Both the position numbers and the translations under genes were made by a program. The notes under the pieces were generated by a model. The model saw only the letters and a list, made by a program, of their open reading frames with translations. It made no database searches and was not told the DNA's origin. Below are positions 24,878 to 33,949 of a stretch of DNA of 64,000 bases, piece by piece (the first letter of the stretch is position 1; the number at the start of each line of letters is the position of its first letter). The stretch comes from Ruminococcus flavefaciens. GTDB lineage: Bacteria; Bacillota; Clostridia; Oscillospirales; Ruminococcaceae. The stretch is taken from positions 144,922 to 208,921 of the forward strand of contig NZ_FPIP01000005.1 of assembly GCF_900119075.1 (NCBI RefSeq), given 5' to 3'.

Positions 24878-25156
24878 ATGAAGCCTAAGAAAATACCCAT
24901 GAGAATGTGTCTCGGCTGCAACGAGATGAAGCCCAAAATGGAGCTTATCCGCGTGGTAAAGTCTCCCGAGGGCGATATAAGCCTTGACTTCAAGGGCAAG
25001 GCAGCAGGCAGAGGAGCGTATATCTGCCGCAGCCGCGAGTGTCTCGACAAAGCCAGAAAGGCAAGACGCTTTGAGAAATCCTTCTCATGTAAAATAGAGG
25101 ACAGCGTTTACGAGGTGATGATGAATGAGCTCGGAGAGCAGCCGCAGGATAATTAA
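24878..25156 (+). CDS. ylxR: YlxR-family RNA-binding protein
   Basis: The 92-residue protein has the family signature PMRMCLGCNEMKPKMELIRVV, then GRGAYICRSRECLDKARKARRFEKSF. YlxR (also called RnpM) sits between nusA and infB across Bacillota and has been reported to bind RNase P RNA. It is a cytoplasmic basic protein. It begins two bases after nusA and overlaps the next gene by 32 bases. Confidence 0.93.
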   Translation: MKPKKIPMRMCLGCNEMKPKMELIRVVKSPEGDISLDFKGKAAGRGAYICRSRECLDKARKARRFEKSFSCKIEDSVYEVMMNELGEQPQDN

Positions 25157-25448
25157 TCTGCTGGGTATCTGTATAAGAGCAGGAAAGACCGTAAAGGGCT
25201 TTGACAGCTCGGTAGAAGCTGCAAAGAACGGCACAGCACAGTGTCTGCTCACAGCCTCTGACGCTTCTCCCAAGACCGTCAAGGAGGTCCGCTTCTACTG
25301 TGAGAAATACTCGGTGAAGCACCTTGAAGCAGACATCAGCAAATCCGATATCGGAAGGCTCTGCGGCAAGGAGACCGCCGTCATAGCAGTGACGGACAAG
25401 GGCTTTGCAGACGGTTTTGAAAAGATAATATCCGAAATATCGCAGTAA
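25125..25448 (+). CDS. ylxQ: L7Ae-family RNA-binding protein YlxQ
   Basis: The 107-residue protein has the L7Ae/L30e fold pattern: RIINLLGICIRAGKTVKGFDSSVEAAKNG, then LLTASDASPKTVKEV, ending in the VIAVTDKGFADGF region. Such proteins bind kink-turn RNA. The ATG lies inside ylxR (32-base overlap) with GAGGTGATG as the ribosome site, so translation is coupled. Position before infB is conserved. Confidence 0.9.
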   Translation: MSSESSRRIINLLGICIRAGKTVKGFDSSVEAAKNGTAQCLLTASDASPKTVKEVRFYCEKYSVKHLEADISKSDIGRLCGKETAVIAVTDKGFADGFEKIISEISQ

Positions 25449-25522
25449 TGCGTTTATATAGATACGGATCATAATTTCGCCGTGACACGCACGGCATAGT
25501 ACAATGGAGGTAAATAAAGCCT

Positions 25523-28240
25523 ATGGCAAAAAAGATAAAGCTTAGCGACGCAGCAAAGGATATCAACGTCCCTGCACAGGAATTAATTGATTTTTTCACT
25601 GAAAAGGGAGATAATAAAAAGAAAACAGGCTCTTCACTTACAGAGGAGGAGATGAACTCTGTTCTTGAGCACTACATGAAGAACCGTTATTCCGTGGATT
25701 CACTGAACGATTACTTCAACTCAAAGAACGATCCCCGTCCTGTAAAGGAAGAAGCTCCCAAGGCTGAGAAGAAGCCTGCTGCAAAGAAGTCCGAGCCTAA
25801 GAGCGAGGAGAAGAAAGCAGCAGCTCCTGCCGAGAAAAAGGAAAAGGCAGCTCACAAGAAGGAAGAAAAGCCTGCAAAGGCAGCAGCTCCCGAGAAAAAG
25901 GAAGAGCCGAAGCCAAAGCAGGAGGCTCCTGCAAAGAAAGCAGAGCACGTTAAGGCAGCAGAGCCCGAGAAGAAGCAGGAGACAGCTCCTGTCAAGGAGG
26001 CTCCCAAGGCTGAGGCAAAGCCCGAGCCAAAGGCAGAGCCTGTAAAGGCTGCCGAGCCCGAGAAGAAGCAGGAAACAGCTCCTGTCAAGGAAGCTCCCAA
26101 GGCTGAGACAAAGCCCGAAGCAAAGACTCCTGCACCAACTCCCGAAAAGAAGAGCGACAAGAAGAAGGACAAGAAAAAGACAGAGCCTGCAAAGGCACAG
26201 GACAGAGGCGAGAGAACCAAGTTCAACGCAACATTCAGCTCTGAGACAGCTCAGACCTCTACTCAGAGAAGAACTGTCGATACAAGAGGAAGCTACGTTG
26301 ACCTCGACAAGTACAACGAGAGATACGACCAGATGGCAGCCTCCAACAAGCACAAGAACGACAACTACTCCTCCAAGAAGCAGAAGATAAACCAGAAGTC
26401 CGCACAGAGAACACGTCAGCAGTTCTCCAAGAAGGAGTCCGAGGCTGAGAAGCTCAAGAGACTGGAGCTTGAAAGAGCAAGAAAGCAGCAGCTCAAGGTA
26501 CTTATCCCCGACAGCATTACTGTAGGCGAGCTTGCAACACGACTCAAGGCTACAGCAACCGAGGTCATCAAGCAGCTTATGAAGCTGGGCGTAATGGCTT
26601 CTATCAATCAGGAGATAGACTTTGATACCGCAGCTATCGTTGCAGACGAAATGGGTGCAAAGGTAGAAAAGGAAGTTATCGTGACTATCGAGGAGCGTCT
26701 TATCGACGATACCGATGACGACGATACAAACCTCCAGCCGCGCTGCCCTGTTGTAGTTGTAATGGGACACGTTGACCACGGTAAGACATCTATCCTTGAC
26801 CGTATCAGAAACGCTCACGTTGCAGCAGGCGAAGCAGGCGGAATCACACAGCATATCGGTGCTTATCAGGTAAACGTAAACGGACAGGACATCACATTCC
26901 TTGATACCCCCGGACATGAGGCATTCACATCAATGCGTGCAAGAGGTGCGAATATCACCGATATCGCTATCCTTGTTGTTGCCGCAGACGACGGTATCAT
27001 GCCCCAGACAGTTGAGTCTATCAACCATGCCAAGGCAGCAGGCGTATCCATTATCGTTGCTATCAATAAAATGGATAAGGAGGGCGCAAACCCCGACCGT
27101 ATAAAGGAAGAACTCACAAAGTACGACCTCGTATGCGAGGACTGGGGCGGCGACGTTATCTGCGTACCCGTATCAGCCAAGACAGGCGAGGGCATCGACG
27201 AGCTTCTCGAAAACGTGCTTCTCGTTGCAGAGGTCAAGGAGCTGAAGGCTAATCCCGACAGACTTGCAAAGGGTACAGTTATCGAAGCGCGTCTTGACAA
27301 GGGCAGAGGTCCTATCGCAACACTTCTCGTACAGAACGGTACACTCAGGCAGGGCGATATCATCATCGCAGGCACAGCAGTCGGCCGTGTGCGTGTAATG
27401 ACCAACCACAAGGGCAGAACTGTAAAGGCAGCAGGTCCTTCCGTACCTGTTGAGATAACAGGTCTTGCAGAAGTCCCCAGCGCAGGCGATATCTTCAACG
27501 CAGTTGAGGACGAGAGACTTGCCCGCGAGCTCGTTGAGCAGAGAAAGCACGAGCAGAAGCAGGAGCAGTTCAACGCATACCGCAAGGTAACTCTCGATAA
27601 CCTGTTCAGCCAGATAGCAGAGGGCGAGATAAAGGAGCTTCCTATCGTAGTAAAGGCTGACGTACAGGGCTCGGTCGAGGCTGTAAAGCAGTCCCTTGAA
27701 AAGCTCTCCAACAACGAGGTAAGAGTAAGAGTTATCCACGGTGCAGTCGGCGCCGTTAAGGAGAGCGACGTAATGCTCGCAAGCGCTTCAAACGCTATCA
27801 TCGTAGGCTTCAACGTAAGACCTGATCCCGTTGCAGCCGAGAATGCAGCCCGTGACGGCGTTGACATCAGACTCTACCGTATCATCTACGACGCTATCGA
27901 GGAGATATCCACAGCTATGAAGGGTATGCTCGCTCCCAAGTACCGCGATGTCGAGCAGGGACGTGTTGAAGTACGTCAGGTATACAAGATATCCAACGTT
28001 GGTATGGTAGCAGGAAGCTACGTACTCAGCGGTAAGGTAACAAGAGGCAGCAAGGTAAGAGTTGTCCGCGACGGTATCATCATCGCAGACGACGAGATAG
28101 CAGGACTCAAGCGTTTCAAGGACGACGCAAAGGAAGTAGCCGAGGGCTACGAGTGCGGTATCAGCCTTGAAAAGTTCAGCGATGTCAAGGAAGGCGATAT
28201 CTTCGAGACATACATCGTTGAGGAGTACCGCGAGGACTGA
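25523..28240 (+). CDS. infB: Translation initiation factor IF-2
   Basis: The 905-residue GTPase recruits fMet-tRNA to the ribosome. It starts with a short IF2-N domain ([21 protein letters not shown]). A low-complexity Lys/Glu/Pro/Ala linker (about 70-235) follows, containing a duplicated block ([18 protein letters not shown] twice). A second IF2-N lies at about 325-375. The G domain has GHVDHGKT at 415-422, then DTPGHEAF and NKMD. Domains II-IV complete the protein. The linker duplication is in frame and probably varies between strains (inference). TGGAGGTAA precedes the ATG. Confidence 0.98.
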   Translation: MAKKIKLSDAAKDINVPAQELIDFFTEKGDNKKKTGSSLTEEEMNSVLEHYMKNRYSVDSLNDYFNSKNDPRPVKEEAPKAEKKPAAKKSEPKSEEKKAAAPAEKKEKAAHKKEEKPAKAAAPEKKEEPKPKQEAPAKKAEHVKAAEPEKKQETAPVKEAPKAEAKPEPKAEPVKAAEPEKKQETAPVKEAPKAETKPEAKTPAPTPEKKSDKKKDKKKTEPAKAQDRGERTKFNATFSSETAQTSTQRRTVDTRGSYVDLDKYNERYDQMAASNKHKNDNYSSKKQKINQKSAQRTRQQFSKKESEAEKLKRLELERARKQQLKVLIPDSITVGELATRLKATATEVIKQLMKLGVMASINQEIDFDTAAIVADEMGAKVEKEVIVTIEERLIDDTDDDDTNLQPRCPVVVVMGHVDHGKTSILDRIRNAHVAAGEAGGITQHIGAYQVNVNGQDITFLDTPGHEAFTSMRARGANITDIAILVVAADDGIMPQTVESINHAKAAGVSIIVAINKMDKEGANPDRIKEELTKYDLVCEDWGGDVICVPVSAKTGEGIDELLENVLLVAEVKELKANPDRLAKGTVIEARLDKGRGPIATLLVQNGTLRQGDIIIAGTAVGRVRVMTNHKGRTVKAAGPSVPVEITGLAEVPSAGDIFNAVEDERLARELVEQRKHEQKQEQFNAYRKVTLDNLFSQIAEGEIKELPIVVKADVQGSVEAVKQSLEKLSNNEVRVRVIHGAVGAVKESDVMLASASNAIIVGFNVRPDPVAAENAARDGVDIRLYRIIYDAIEEISTAMKGMLAPKYRDVEQGRVEVRQVYKISNVGMVAGSYVLSGKVTRGSKVRVVRDGIIIADDEIAGLKRFKDDAKEVAEGYECGISLEKFSDVKEGDIFETYIVEEYRED

Positions 28241-28279
28241 TGAACGAAAATTTCCGATAATGATAAGGGGGAATTTCTT

Positions 28280-28870
28280 ATGGATAACAGCAGAATGAGT
28301 ACTGCGGATATGCTGCAGTACTGCAATGAAGCACTGGCATGGGACGACTTCGGACCTATAGATATATTCTTCTTTGAATCCGTAAAGAAGATACTTCTCG
28401 GTCAGTGCAGCGCTATTGAAGCGCCCGAGCCGTATACAGACGACTTAATGGGCATAGAGCGCCCTGTCCGCGACGTGGAGCTTGAGCCCGAGTACGGCAA
28501 CTACGCCGATATCTACTACGGCGAGGAAGGGGACGACGATATCCCCGACTACAGCTTAACGGCTGAGGACGAGGCTTTTTCTGCGGACATCTTCGGGGGT
28601 GGCTTCTTTACGGAGCACGAAGGCGCAGACGAGGGCGAGTCAGCCGAAAATGCTGAAGAGCCAAAGGCTGAGGAGGCTGCTCAGGAGACTGAGACAGCTG
28701 CCGAAAAGCCCGAGGAAAAGACAGAAAAGAAGACAAACGCAAAAAAGACAGCCGAGAAGAAAACTGCGGCAAAGAAGCCTGCCAAAAAGACTTCCAAAAA
28801 GACCGCAAAGGCTGCCGATCCAGACAAGCATGAGGAAACAACAGGGGGAGGCTTTACAGTCAAACTCTGA
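28280..28870 (+). CDS. Uncharacterised acidic protein with Lys/Ala-rich tail, inserted in the infB operon
   Basis: The 196-residue protein has an N-terminal part of about 45 residues that looks folded (STADMLQYCNEALAWDDFGPIDIFFFESVKKILLG). A strongly acidic stretch follows (about 50-135), then a Lys/Ala/Thr-rich tail (KKTAEKKTAAKKPAKKTSKK) like histone H1-type or nucleic-acid-binding tails, ending in GGGFTVKL. It lies between infB and rbfA, where most genomes have no gene. AAGGGGGAAT precedes the ATG. I do not recognise a family. RNA or ribosome association is a guess from context and charge pattern. Confidence 0.75.
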   Translation: MDNSRMSTADMLQYCNEALAWDDFGPIDIFFFESVKKILLGQCSAIEAPEPYTDDLMGIERPVRDVELEPEYGNYADIYYGEEGDDDIPDYSLTAEDEAFSADIFGGGFFTEHEGADEGESAENAEEPKAEEAAQETETAAEKPEEKTEKKTNAKKTAEKKTAAKKPAKKTSKKTAKAADPDKHEETTGGGFTVKL

Positions 28871-28887
28871 CCGCAGAAAGGAACAAA

Positions 28888-29226
28888 ATGCCTAATTTCA
28901 AGAACAGCCGCATGGCTGAAGATATAAAGCGTGAGATGACGGCGATCCTCCGCGAGCTGAAGGATCCGAGAATAGACAAGATGCTCACCATCGTCCGTGC
29001 CGACCTTTCGGGCGATATGTCAAGCTGCAAGATATATGTTTCAAGCTTTGAGGGCATCGAAAGAGCAAACGAGTCCGTTCAGGGACTAAAAAGCGCCGCA
29101 GGCTTTGTCAAGCGGGAGCTTTTTCACAGACTAAAAATGCGCAAAGCGCCTGAGCTAACGTTTATAGCCGACAATTCAATAGAGAGAAGTGCGGAGATAA
29201 GCAAAAAGCTCCATGACCTACTGTAA
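28888..29226 (+). CDS. rbfA: Ribosome-binding factor A
   Basis: The 112-residue single KH-like domain protein has RMAEDIKREMTAILRELKDPRIDKMLTIVRADLSGDMSSCKIYVS and the helix-kink motif AAGFVKRELFHRLKMRKAPELTFI, both standard for RbfA, which matures the 30S 5' end of 16S rRNA. AGAAAGGAAC precedes the ATG. It is followed by nrnA 12 bases after the stop. Confidence 0.95.
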   Translation: MPNFKNSRMAEDIKREMTAILRELKDPRIDKMLTIVRADLSGDMSSCKIYVSSFEGIERANESVQGLKSAAGFVKRELFHRLKMRKAPELTFIADNSIERSAEISKKLHDLL

Positions 29227-29238
29227 GGAGTGCTTCAT

Positions 29239-30189
29239 ATGTATATAGGCTTCAGTGAGGCTGAGCTCTTTCTCAGAAACTGCGAGGACGCAGTTATATT
29301 GACTCACCGCAATCCCGACGGCGATTGCATAGGCGCAGGCTTCGGCTTGAAGGATATCCTTGCACAGCTCGGTATCCGCAGCAGAGTCGTGTGCCACGAC
29401 GTTTTTCCGTCACGCTACAGTTTCCTCACAGATGAGGGAGCGGGGGAAGATTTTGAACCAAAGACCGTTATAGCGGTGGACATCGCCGATACCACACTTA
29501 TGGGAGATTATAAGGACATTTACGGCGACAGGGTACAGCTCTGTATCGACCACCACATCTCAAACAAGAATTTCGCGGAGAGAACACTGCTCCGCGGCGA
29601 CGCTACAGCTGCCTGCGAGATAATCTACGAGCTTGCGCAGTACATGGGCGTCAAGATAACAAAACACTGCGCAATGTGCCTTTATACGGGCATTGCTACC
29701 GATTCGGGCTGCTTCAAGTACGGCTGCACCACTCCCCGCGCTCATGAGATAGCCGCAGAGATGATGCGCAGCTACGATATCAACTTCGCAAGGATAAACC
29801 GCTATATGTTCGACGTAAAGTCAATGGGCAGACTCAAGCTCGAGGCAAAGGTCAACGAGCTCATGGAGTACTGTCTCGGCGGCAAGCTTGCTATCGCTGC
29901 GGTAACGCAGGATATGATGAAGGAAATGAACGTTTCCATGGAGGAGCTGGAGGGCTTTGCACCTCTCACTATCCAGCTGGAGGAAACAGAGGTCGGCATA
30001 CTCATGCGCGAGCGCGAGGACGGAGTATACAAGTGCTCATTCCGCTCGGCTAACGATGTCAACGTATCCACTATATGCCAGTCCATCGGCGGCGGCGGTC
30101 ACGCAAAGGCAGCAGGCTGCACCATAAACGGACCGCTTGACGAGGCAAAGAAGCAGCTCATCGAGGCTGTCGAAAGGGCGCTCGGCTGA
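29239..30189 (+). CDS. nrnA: DHH-family phosphoesterase, NrnA type
   Basis: Start at ATG 29239 (AAGGAG eight bases upstream); an in-frame GTG at 29230 overlaps that site. The 316-residue protein has the DHH subfamily 1 motifs: LTHRNPDGDCIGAG, VAVDIAD, IDHHISN, GIATDSGCFKYGCTT and the DHHA1 end GGGGHAKAAGC. NrnA degrades short RNA oligonucleotides and can dephosphorylate pAp. It sits in its usual place between rbfA and truB. Its stop overlaps the truB start by one base (TGATG). Confidence 0.93.
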   Translation: MYIGFSEAELFLRNCEDAVILTHRNPDGDCIGAGFGLKDILAQLGIRSRVVCHDVFPSRYSFLTDEGAGEDFEPKTVIAVDIADTTLMGDYKDIYGDRVQLCIDHHISNKNFAERTLLRGDATAACEIIYELAQYMGVKITKHCAMCLYTGIATDSGCFKYGCTTPRAHEIAAEMMRSYDINFARINRYMFDVKSMGRLKLEAKVNELMEYCLGGKLAIAAVTQDMMKEMNVSMEELEGFAPLTIQLEETEVGILMREREDGVYKCSFRSANDVNVSTICQSIGGGGHAKAAGCTINGPLDEAKKQLIEAVERALG

Positions 30190-31082
30190 TGAACGGTATC
30201 CTCTGCGTAAACAAGCCTCAGGACTTCACATCATTCGACGTGGTGGCGAAGCTCCGCGGCATACTGCAAATGAAACGCCTCGGTCACGGCGGCACCCTTG
30301 ATCCTATGGCTACGGGAGTCCTTCCCGTATTCGTAGGCAGCGCCACAAAAGCCTGTGACATCATGCCCGACAATACCAAGAGCTACCGCGCAGGCTTCCG
30401 ACTGGGAGCCGTCTCCGATACGCAGGACGTGTGGGGCGAGGTGCGCGAATGCTCTGATATGGCTGTGAGCCGTGAGGACATAGAAGCTGTTATCCCCGAT
30501 TTCACGGGAAAGATAATGCAGCTTCCCCCTATGTATTCGGCTGTGCAGGTAAACGGACAGCGCCTTTACGACCTTGCAAGGCAGGGCATAGAGGTAGAGC
30601 GTCAGGCGCGTGAGATAGAGGTAGACAGCCTTGTGCTGGAAAGCTACGACAGCGTATCCCGTGAGGGAGTACTGTCCATAGCCTGCGGCAAGGGCACATA
30701 TATAAGAACTATAATCAGCGATATCGGCGAAAAGCTGGGCTGCGGCGGCATAATGACCTCACTGGTCAGAACGTCGTCGGGAGGATTCTTCCTTGACGAC
30801 TGCCACAGCTTTGAGGAGATACAGTGTGCAAGGGACGAGGGCAGGCTTGAAGAGCTGATACTCCCCATAGAGCGCGTATTTGAAAAGCTGCCGAAGCTGA
30901 GACTGGGCGAGGCTCAGACAAGAATGTACAGAAACGGCGTAAAGCTCGACATATCAAGGCTGCGTGACATACGCAGCGGCGCCGAGCAGTACGGAGTCTA
31001 CGGCTTTGACGGAGGCTTCATCGGCACCGCATTCGCAAACTTTGAGACAGGCGAGCTCTGCGTGGGAAAGAATTTAGGGTGA
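30189..31082 (+). CDS. truB: tRNA pseudouridine(55) synthase
   Basis: The 297-residue enzyme forms pseudouridine 55 in the T-loop of tRNAs. The start (NGILCVNKPQDFTSFDVVAKLR) and the catalytic loop LGHGGTLDPMATG (D38) are classic. The GKGTYIRTIISDIGEKLGCGG block and a C-terminal PUA-like region are also present. Translation is coupled to nrnA by the TGATG junction. ribF follows after four bases. Confidence 0.96.
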   Translation: MNGILCVNKPQDFTSFDVVAKLRGILQMKRLGHGGTLDPMATGVLPVFVGSATKACDIMPDNTKSYRAGFRLGAVSDTQDVWGEVRECSDMAVSREDIEAVIPDFTGKIMQLPPMYSAVQVNGQRLYDLARQGIEVERQAREIEVDSLVLESYDSVSREGVLSIACGKGTYIRTIISDIGEKLGCGGIMTSLVRTSSGGFFLDDCHSFEEIQCARDEGRLEELILPIERVFEKLPKLRLGEAQTRMYRNGVKLDISRLRDIRSGAEQYGVYGFDGGFIGTAFANFETGELCVGKNLG

Positions 31083-31086
31083 CGGC

Positions 31087-31965
31087 ATGGACAATAAAAG
31101 AACAGCCGTTGCTTTGGGACTTTTTGACGGCGTACACCTCGGTCACCGCGCTGTGCTGGGAGCTGCCTGTGCGCAGAAAAAGCAGGGGCTCATACCCTGC
31201 GCATTTACCTTTCCGCCCGAAAGCACGGCAAAAAAGGGTGCGGCAGGCTACATCTACAGCGAGAGCGAAAAGAGTCTGCTGCTTTGCAGCGACTGCGGCG
31301 TCGAGCGTGTTGTGTCGCCGAGATTTGAGGACATATGCGGCATGGACGGCGATAGCTTCGCAGGAGAGATACTCCGCGGAGAGATGAACGCCGCCTTTGT
31401 GTGCTGCGGCAGGGACTTCCGCTTCGGCAGAGGCGCCTCCTGCGGCACGGACGAGCTGCGCAGCTTCGGCGAAAGGTACGGCTTCACGGTGCAGACCGTT
31501 GACGACGTATTCTGTGACGGCGAGAGAGTATCCTCAACAGCCGTTAGACAGCTTCTCACAGAGGGAGAGCTTGACCGTGCAAACGCTATGCTCGGTAAGA
31601 ATTACATCATAGCAAAGGAAGTAGCACGGGGCGCTCAGCTTGGGCGCACTATCGGCTTCCCCACGGCAAACCAGCTTTTCGGCGAGGGACAGCTTGTGCC
31701 GAAGTACGGCGTGTACGCCTCAAAAGCTCATGTAAACGGAAAGGCCTATCCGTCCATAACGGATATCGGCATGAAGCCCACCGTGAAATACGGCGGCGCA
31801 CCTCTTGCCGAGACATATATACACGGATTTTCCGGAGACCTTTACGGAAGTCCGCTGACGGTAGAGCTGTGCGGCTTTATCCGTCCCGAGATGAAGTTCG
31901 GTTCATTGGACGAGCTAAAGGGGCAGATAAATGCGGATATAGCCTCTGCCATGAATATATTGTAA
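31087..31965 (+). CDS. ribF: Bifunctional riboflavin kinase / FAD synthetase
   Basis: The 292-residue protein has an N-terminal FAD synthetase domain (ALGLFDGVHLGHRAVLG, the nucleotidyltransferase HxGH-type motif; then RVSSTAVRQLL) and a C-terminal flavokinase (GAQLGRTIGFPTAN, with the conserved T-A-N). It converts riboflavin to FMN and FAD. The domain that holds the adenylylation site is cysteine-rich for this family (CCGRDFRFG). Last gene of the rimP operon. No FMN riboswitch is present upstream. Confidence 0.95.
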   Translation: MDNKRTAVALGLFDGVHLGHRAVLGAACAQKKQGLIPCAFTFPPESTAKKGAAGYIYSESEKSLLLCSDCGVERVVSPRFEDICGMDGDSFAGEILRGEMNAAFVCCGRDFRFGRGASCGTDELRSFGERYGFTVQTVDDVFCDGERVSSTAVRQLLTEGELDRANAMLGKNYIIAKEVARGAQLGRTIGFPTANQLFGEGQLVPKYGVYASKAHVNGKAYPSITDIGMKPTVKYGGAPLAETYIHGFSGDLYGSPLTVELCGFIRPEMKFGSLDELKGQINADIASAMNIL

Positions 31966-32029
31966 AAAATTCGCTCTGCTTTCACTGTGCTATCACATAG
32001 AAGTATTAACATAGTAAAGGTGCGAATAC

Positions 32030-32046
32030 GCGGCAGTATCTGCCGC
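32030..32046 (+). promoter_or_regulatory. Hairpin ahead of the ABC operon
   Basis: GCGGCAG-TAT-CTGCCGC, perfect 7-bp stem, ending 12 bases before AAGGAGGG. It may terminate the rimP operon poorly or mark the leader of the ABC operon. Confidence 0.5.
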
Positions 32047-32072
32047 ACATATAATAAGGAGGGTAAAACCCA

Positions 32073-33203
32073 ATGATAGAGGTCAGGAACCTTACCAAGA
32101 GATACGGCGACAAGCTTGCCGTAAACGATATAAGCTTCAAGGTCGAAAAGGGTGAGATACTCGGCTTCCTCGGACCTAACGGTGCAGGAAAGTCCACGAC
32201 CATGAATATGCTGACGGGATACATCTCGTCAACCTCGGGCGATGTGCTTATCGACGGCGTCAATATCCTTGACGATCCAAAGAAGGCAAAGGCAAACATC
32301 GGTTATCTTCCCGAGATACCGCCGCTTTACGTTGATATGACAGTTGAGGCTTACCTCGGCTTCGTATACGACATGAAGAAGTGCAAGCTGCCCCGAAAGG
32401 CACACCTCAAGGACGTTTGCAGCCTTTGCAAGATAGAGGACGTAAGAGGCAGAATAATCAAGAACCTTTCAAAAGGTTACAGACAGAGAGTAGGTCTTGC
32501 ACAGGCGCTCATCAACAATCCGCCCGTGCTCATTCTTGACGAGCCTACAGTAGGTCTCGATCCTAATCAGATAATCGAGATAAGATCACTCATCAAGAAG
32601 CTGGGCAAGAAGCACACAGTTATCCTTTCTTCACATATACTTCCCGAGATACAGGCTGTCTGCGACAGGATAATCATCATCAACAGAGGCATGGTAGCCG
32701 CTGACGGCACTGCCGACGAGATAGCAAAGAACATCACCAACGAGCACAAGATGACGCTTCGTATCGAAGGTCCTACACATACCGCAGACGACAAGCGTCT
32801 TATCGCAGAAAAGATAAGAGCCATGGACGGCGTCAAGTACGTCCGCGCAGATATGGAGCGCGAAAAAGGCATTTACGATTACGATATCGAGACAGACGGC
32901 AAGACCGATATCCGCCGCGCACTCAACAAGCTCTGCGCTGATAACGGCTGGAATATACTCATGCTCCAGCTCTCAGACCTCACACTCGAGGATATCTTCC
33001 TCAAGATCACCATGGACGAGGGACTCAGCAAGTCCGACGACAAGGGCGGCAAGTCCAAGCCAAGGATCGAGATAAAGACCACTGCAAGCGGCAAGCTCAG
33101 AGCCGTTCAGGAGGACGATGAGGAAGAAGAATCGTCTATCGTTGACAGCGGCGATGAAGATACAGCCGCAGACAGCACAGAAAATAACGGAGGTGAGGAA
33201 TAA
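32073..33203 (+). CDS. ABC transporter ATP-binding protein, GldA-like
   Basis: The 376-residue protein has Walker A GPNGAGKST (about residues 37-45), the signature LSKGYRQRVGLAQAL, Walker B VLILDEPTVGLD and the H-loop SSHILPE. A C-terminal domain of about 90 residues follows, then a strongly acidic tail (about 350-376). The set ATPase, permease, GldG-like and DUF4340 proteins is the non-gliding relative of the Gld ABC system found in many bacteria. AAGGAGGGT precedes the ATG. It overlaps the permease by one base. Confidence 0.9.
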   Translation: MIEVRNLTKRYGDKLAVNDISFKVEKGEILGFLGPNGAGKSTTMNMLTGYISSTSGDVLIDGVNILDDPKKAKANIGYLPEIPPLYVDMTVEAYLGFVYDMKKCKLPRKAHLKDVCSLCKIEDVRGRIIKNLSKGYRQRVGLAQALINNPPVLILDEPTVGLDPNQIIEIRSLIKKLGKKHTVILSSHILPEIQAVCDRIIIINRGMVAADGTADEIAKNITNEHKMTLRIEGPTHTADDKRLIAEKIRAMDGVKYVRADMEREKGIYDYDIETDGKTDIRRALNKLCADNGWNILMLQLSDLTLEDIFLKITMDEGLSKSDDKGGKSKPRIEIKTTASGKLRAVQEDDEEEESSIVDSGDEDTAADSTENNGGEE

Positions 33204-33922
33204 TGCTGGCTATTTACAGGCGCGAAATGGGCGCATTCTTTACGTCGGGCGTAGCATATGTATTTCTTGCTGTGTTCTGGCTGGTATCGGGCATATTCTT
33301 CTATAACGGAGTCATCGCCAGCGGATTTGCCGATACTTCAAGTATGTTCAGTTCAATGTTCTATATCGTAATGTTTCTTATCCCTGTGCTGACCATGAAG
33401 CTGCTCAGCGAGGAAAAGAAGAACAAGACCGATCAGGGACTTCTCACAGCTCCCATAAGTCTGTGGGACATCGTTCTCGGCAAGTATTTCGCAGCACTTA
33501 CACTGTTCGTTATAGCCGAGTCCATAATATTCATCTATGCATTCATCATCAACTACCTCGGCGACGTGGTATGGCAGACGCTCCTCGGAAACTATTTCGC
33601 AATGCTCTTCCTTGGCGCAGCCTTTATCGCAGTAGGACTTTTCATCTCCTCACTTACCGAGAACCAGATGGCTTCGGCAGTTGTCAGCCTTGTTGCTATA
33701 TTCGTGATATACCTCTCAGAGACGCTCGTATCCGATTTTGAAAACGGCAACATCGTAAAGAGAGTGATATTCAAGGCAGTTTCATCAATAGCCTTCTATT
33801 CGAGATATATTGAATTCACAAGAGGAGTATTCAGTCTCCCCAGCGTGGTATTCTTCATCAGCGCAGCCTTCCTCTTCAACTTCTTCACCGTTAAGGTGCT
33901 TGAGAAGAGACGTTGGAGCTGA
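33203..33922 (+). CDS. ABC-2 permease, GldF-like
   Basis: The 239-residue protein has six hydrophobic helices. It starts MLAIYRREMGAFFTSGVAYVFLAVFWLVSGIFF, a pattern typical of GldF/ABC-2 family permeases, and contains LLSEEKKNKTDQGLLTAPIS in the first cytoplasmic loop. It partners the ATPase upstream (1-base overlap) and the GldG-like protein downstream. The substrate is unknown. Confidence 0.9.
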   Translation: MLAIYRREMGAFFTSGVAYVFLAVFWLVSGIFFYNGVIASGFADTSSMFSSMFYIVMFLIPVLTMKLLSEEKKNKTDQGLLTAPISLWDIVLGKYFAALTLFVIAESIIFIYAFIINYLGDVVWQTLLGNYFAMLFLGAAFIAVGLFISSLTENQMASAVVSLVAIFVIYLSETLVSDFENGNIVKRVIFKAVSSIAFYSRYIEFTRGVFSLPSVVFFISAAFLFNFFTVKVLEKRRWS

Positions 33923-33949
33923 TCATCAGAAAGGAAGGTTTTGATACAA

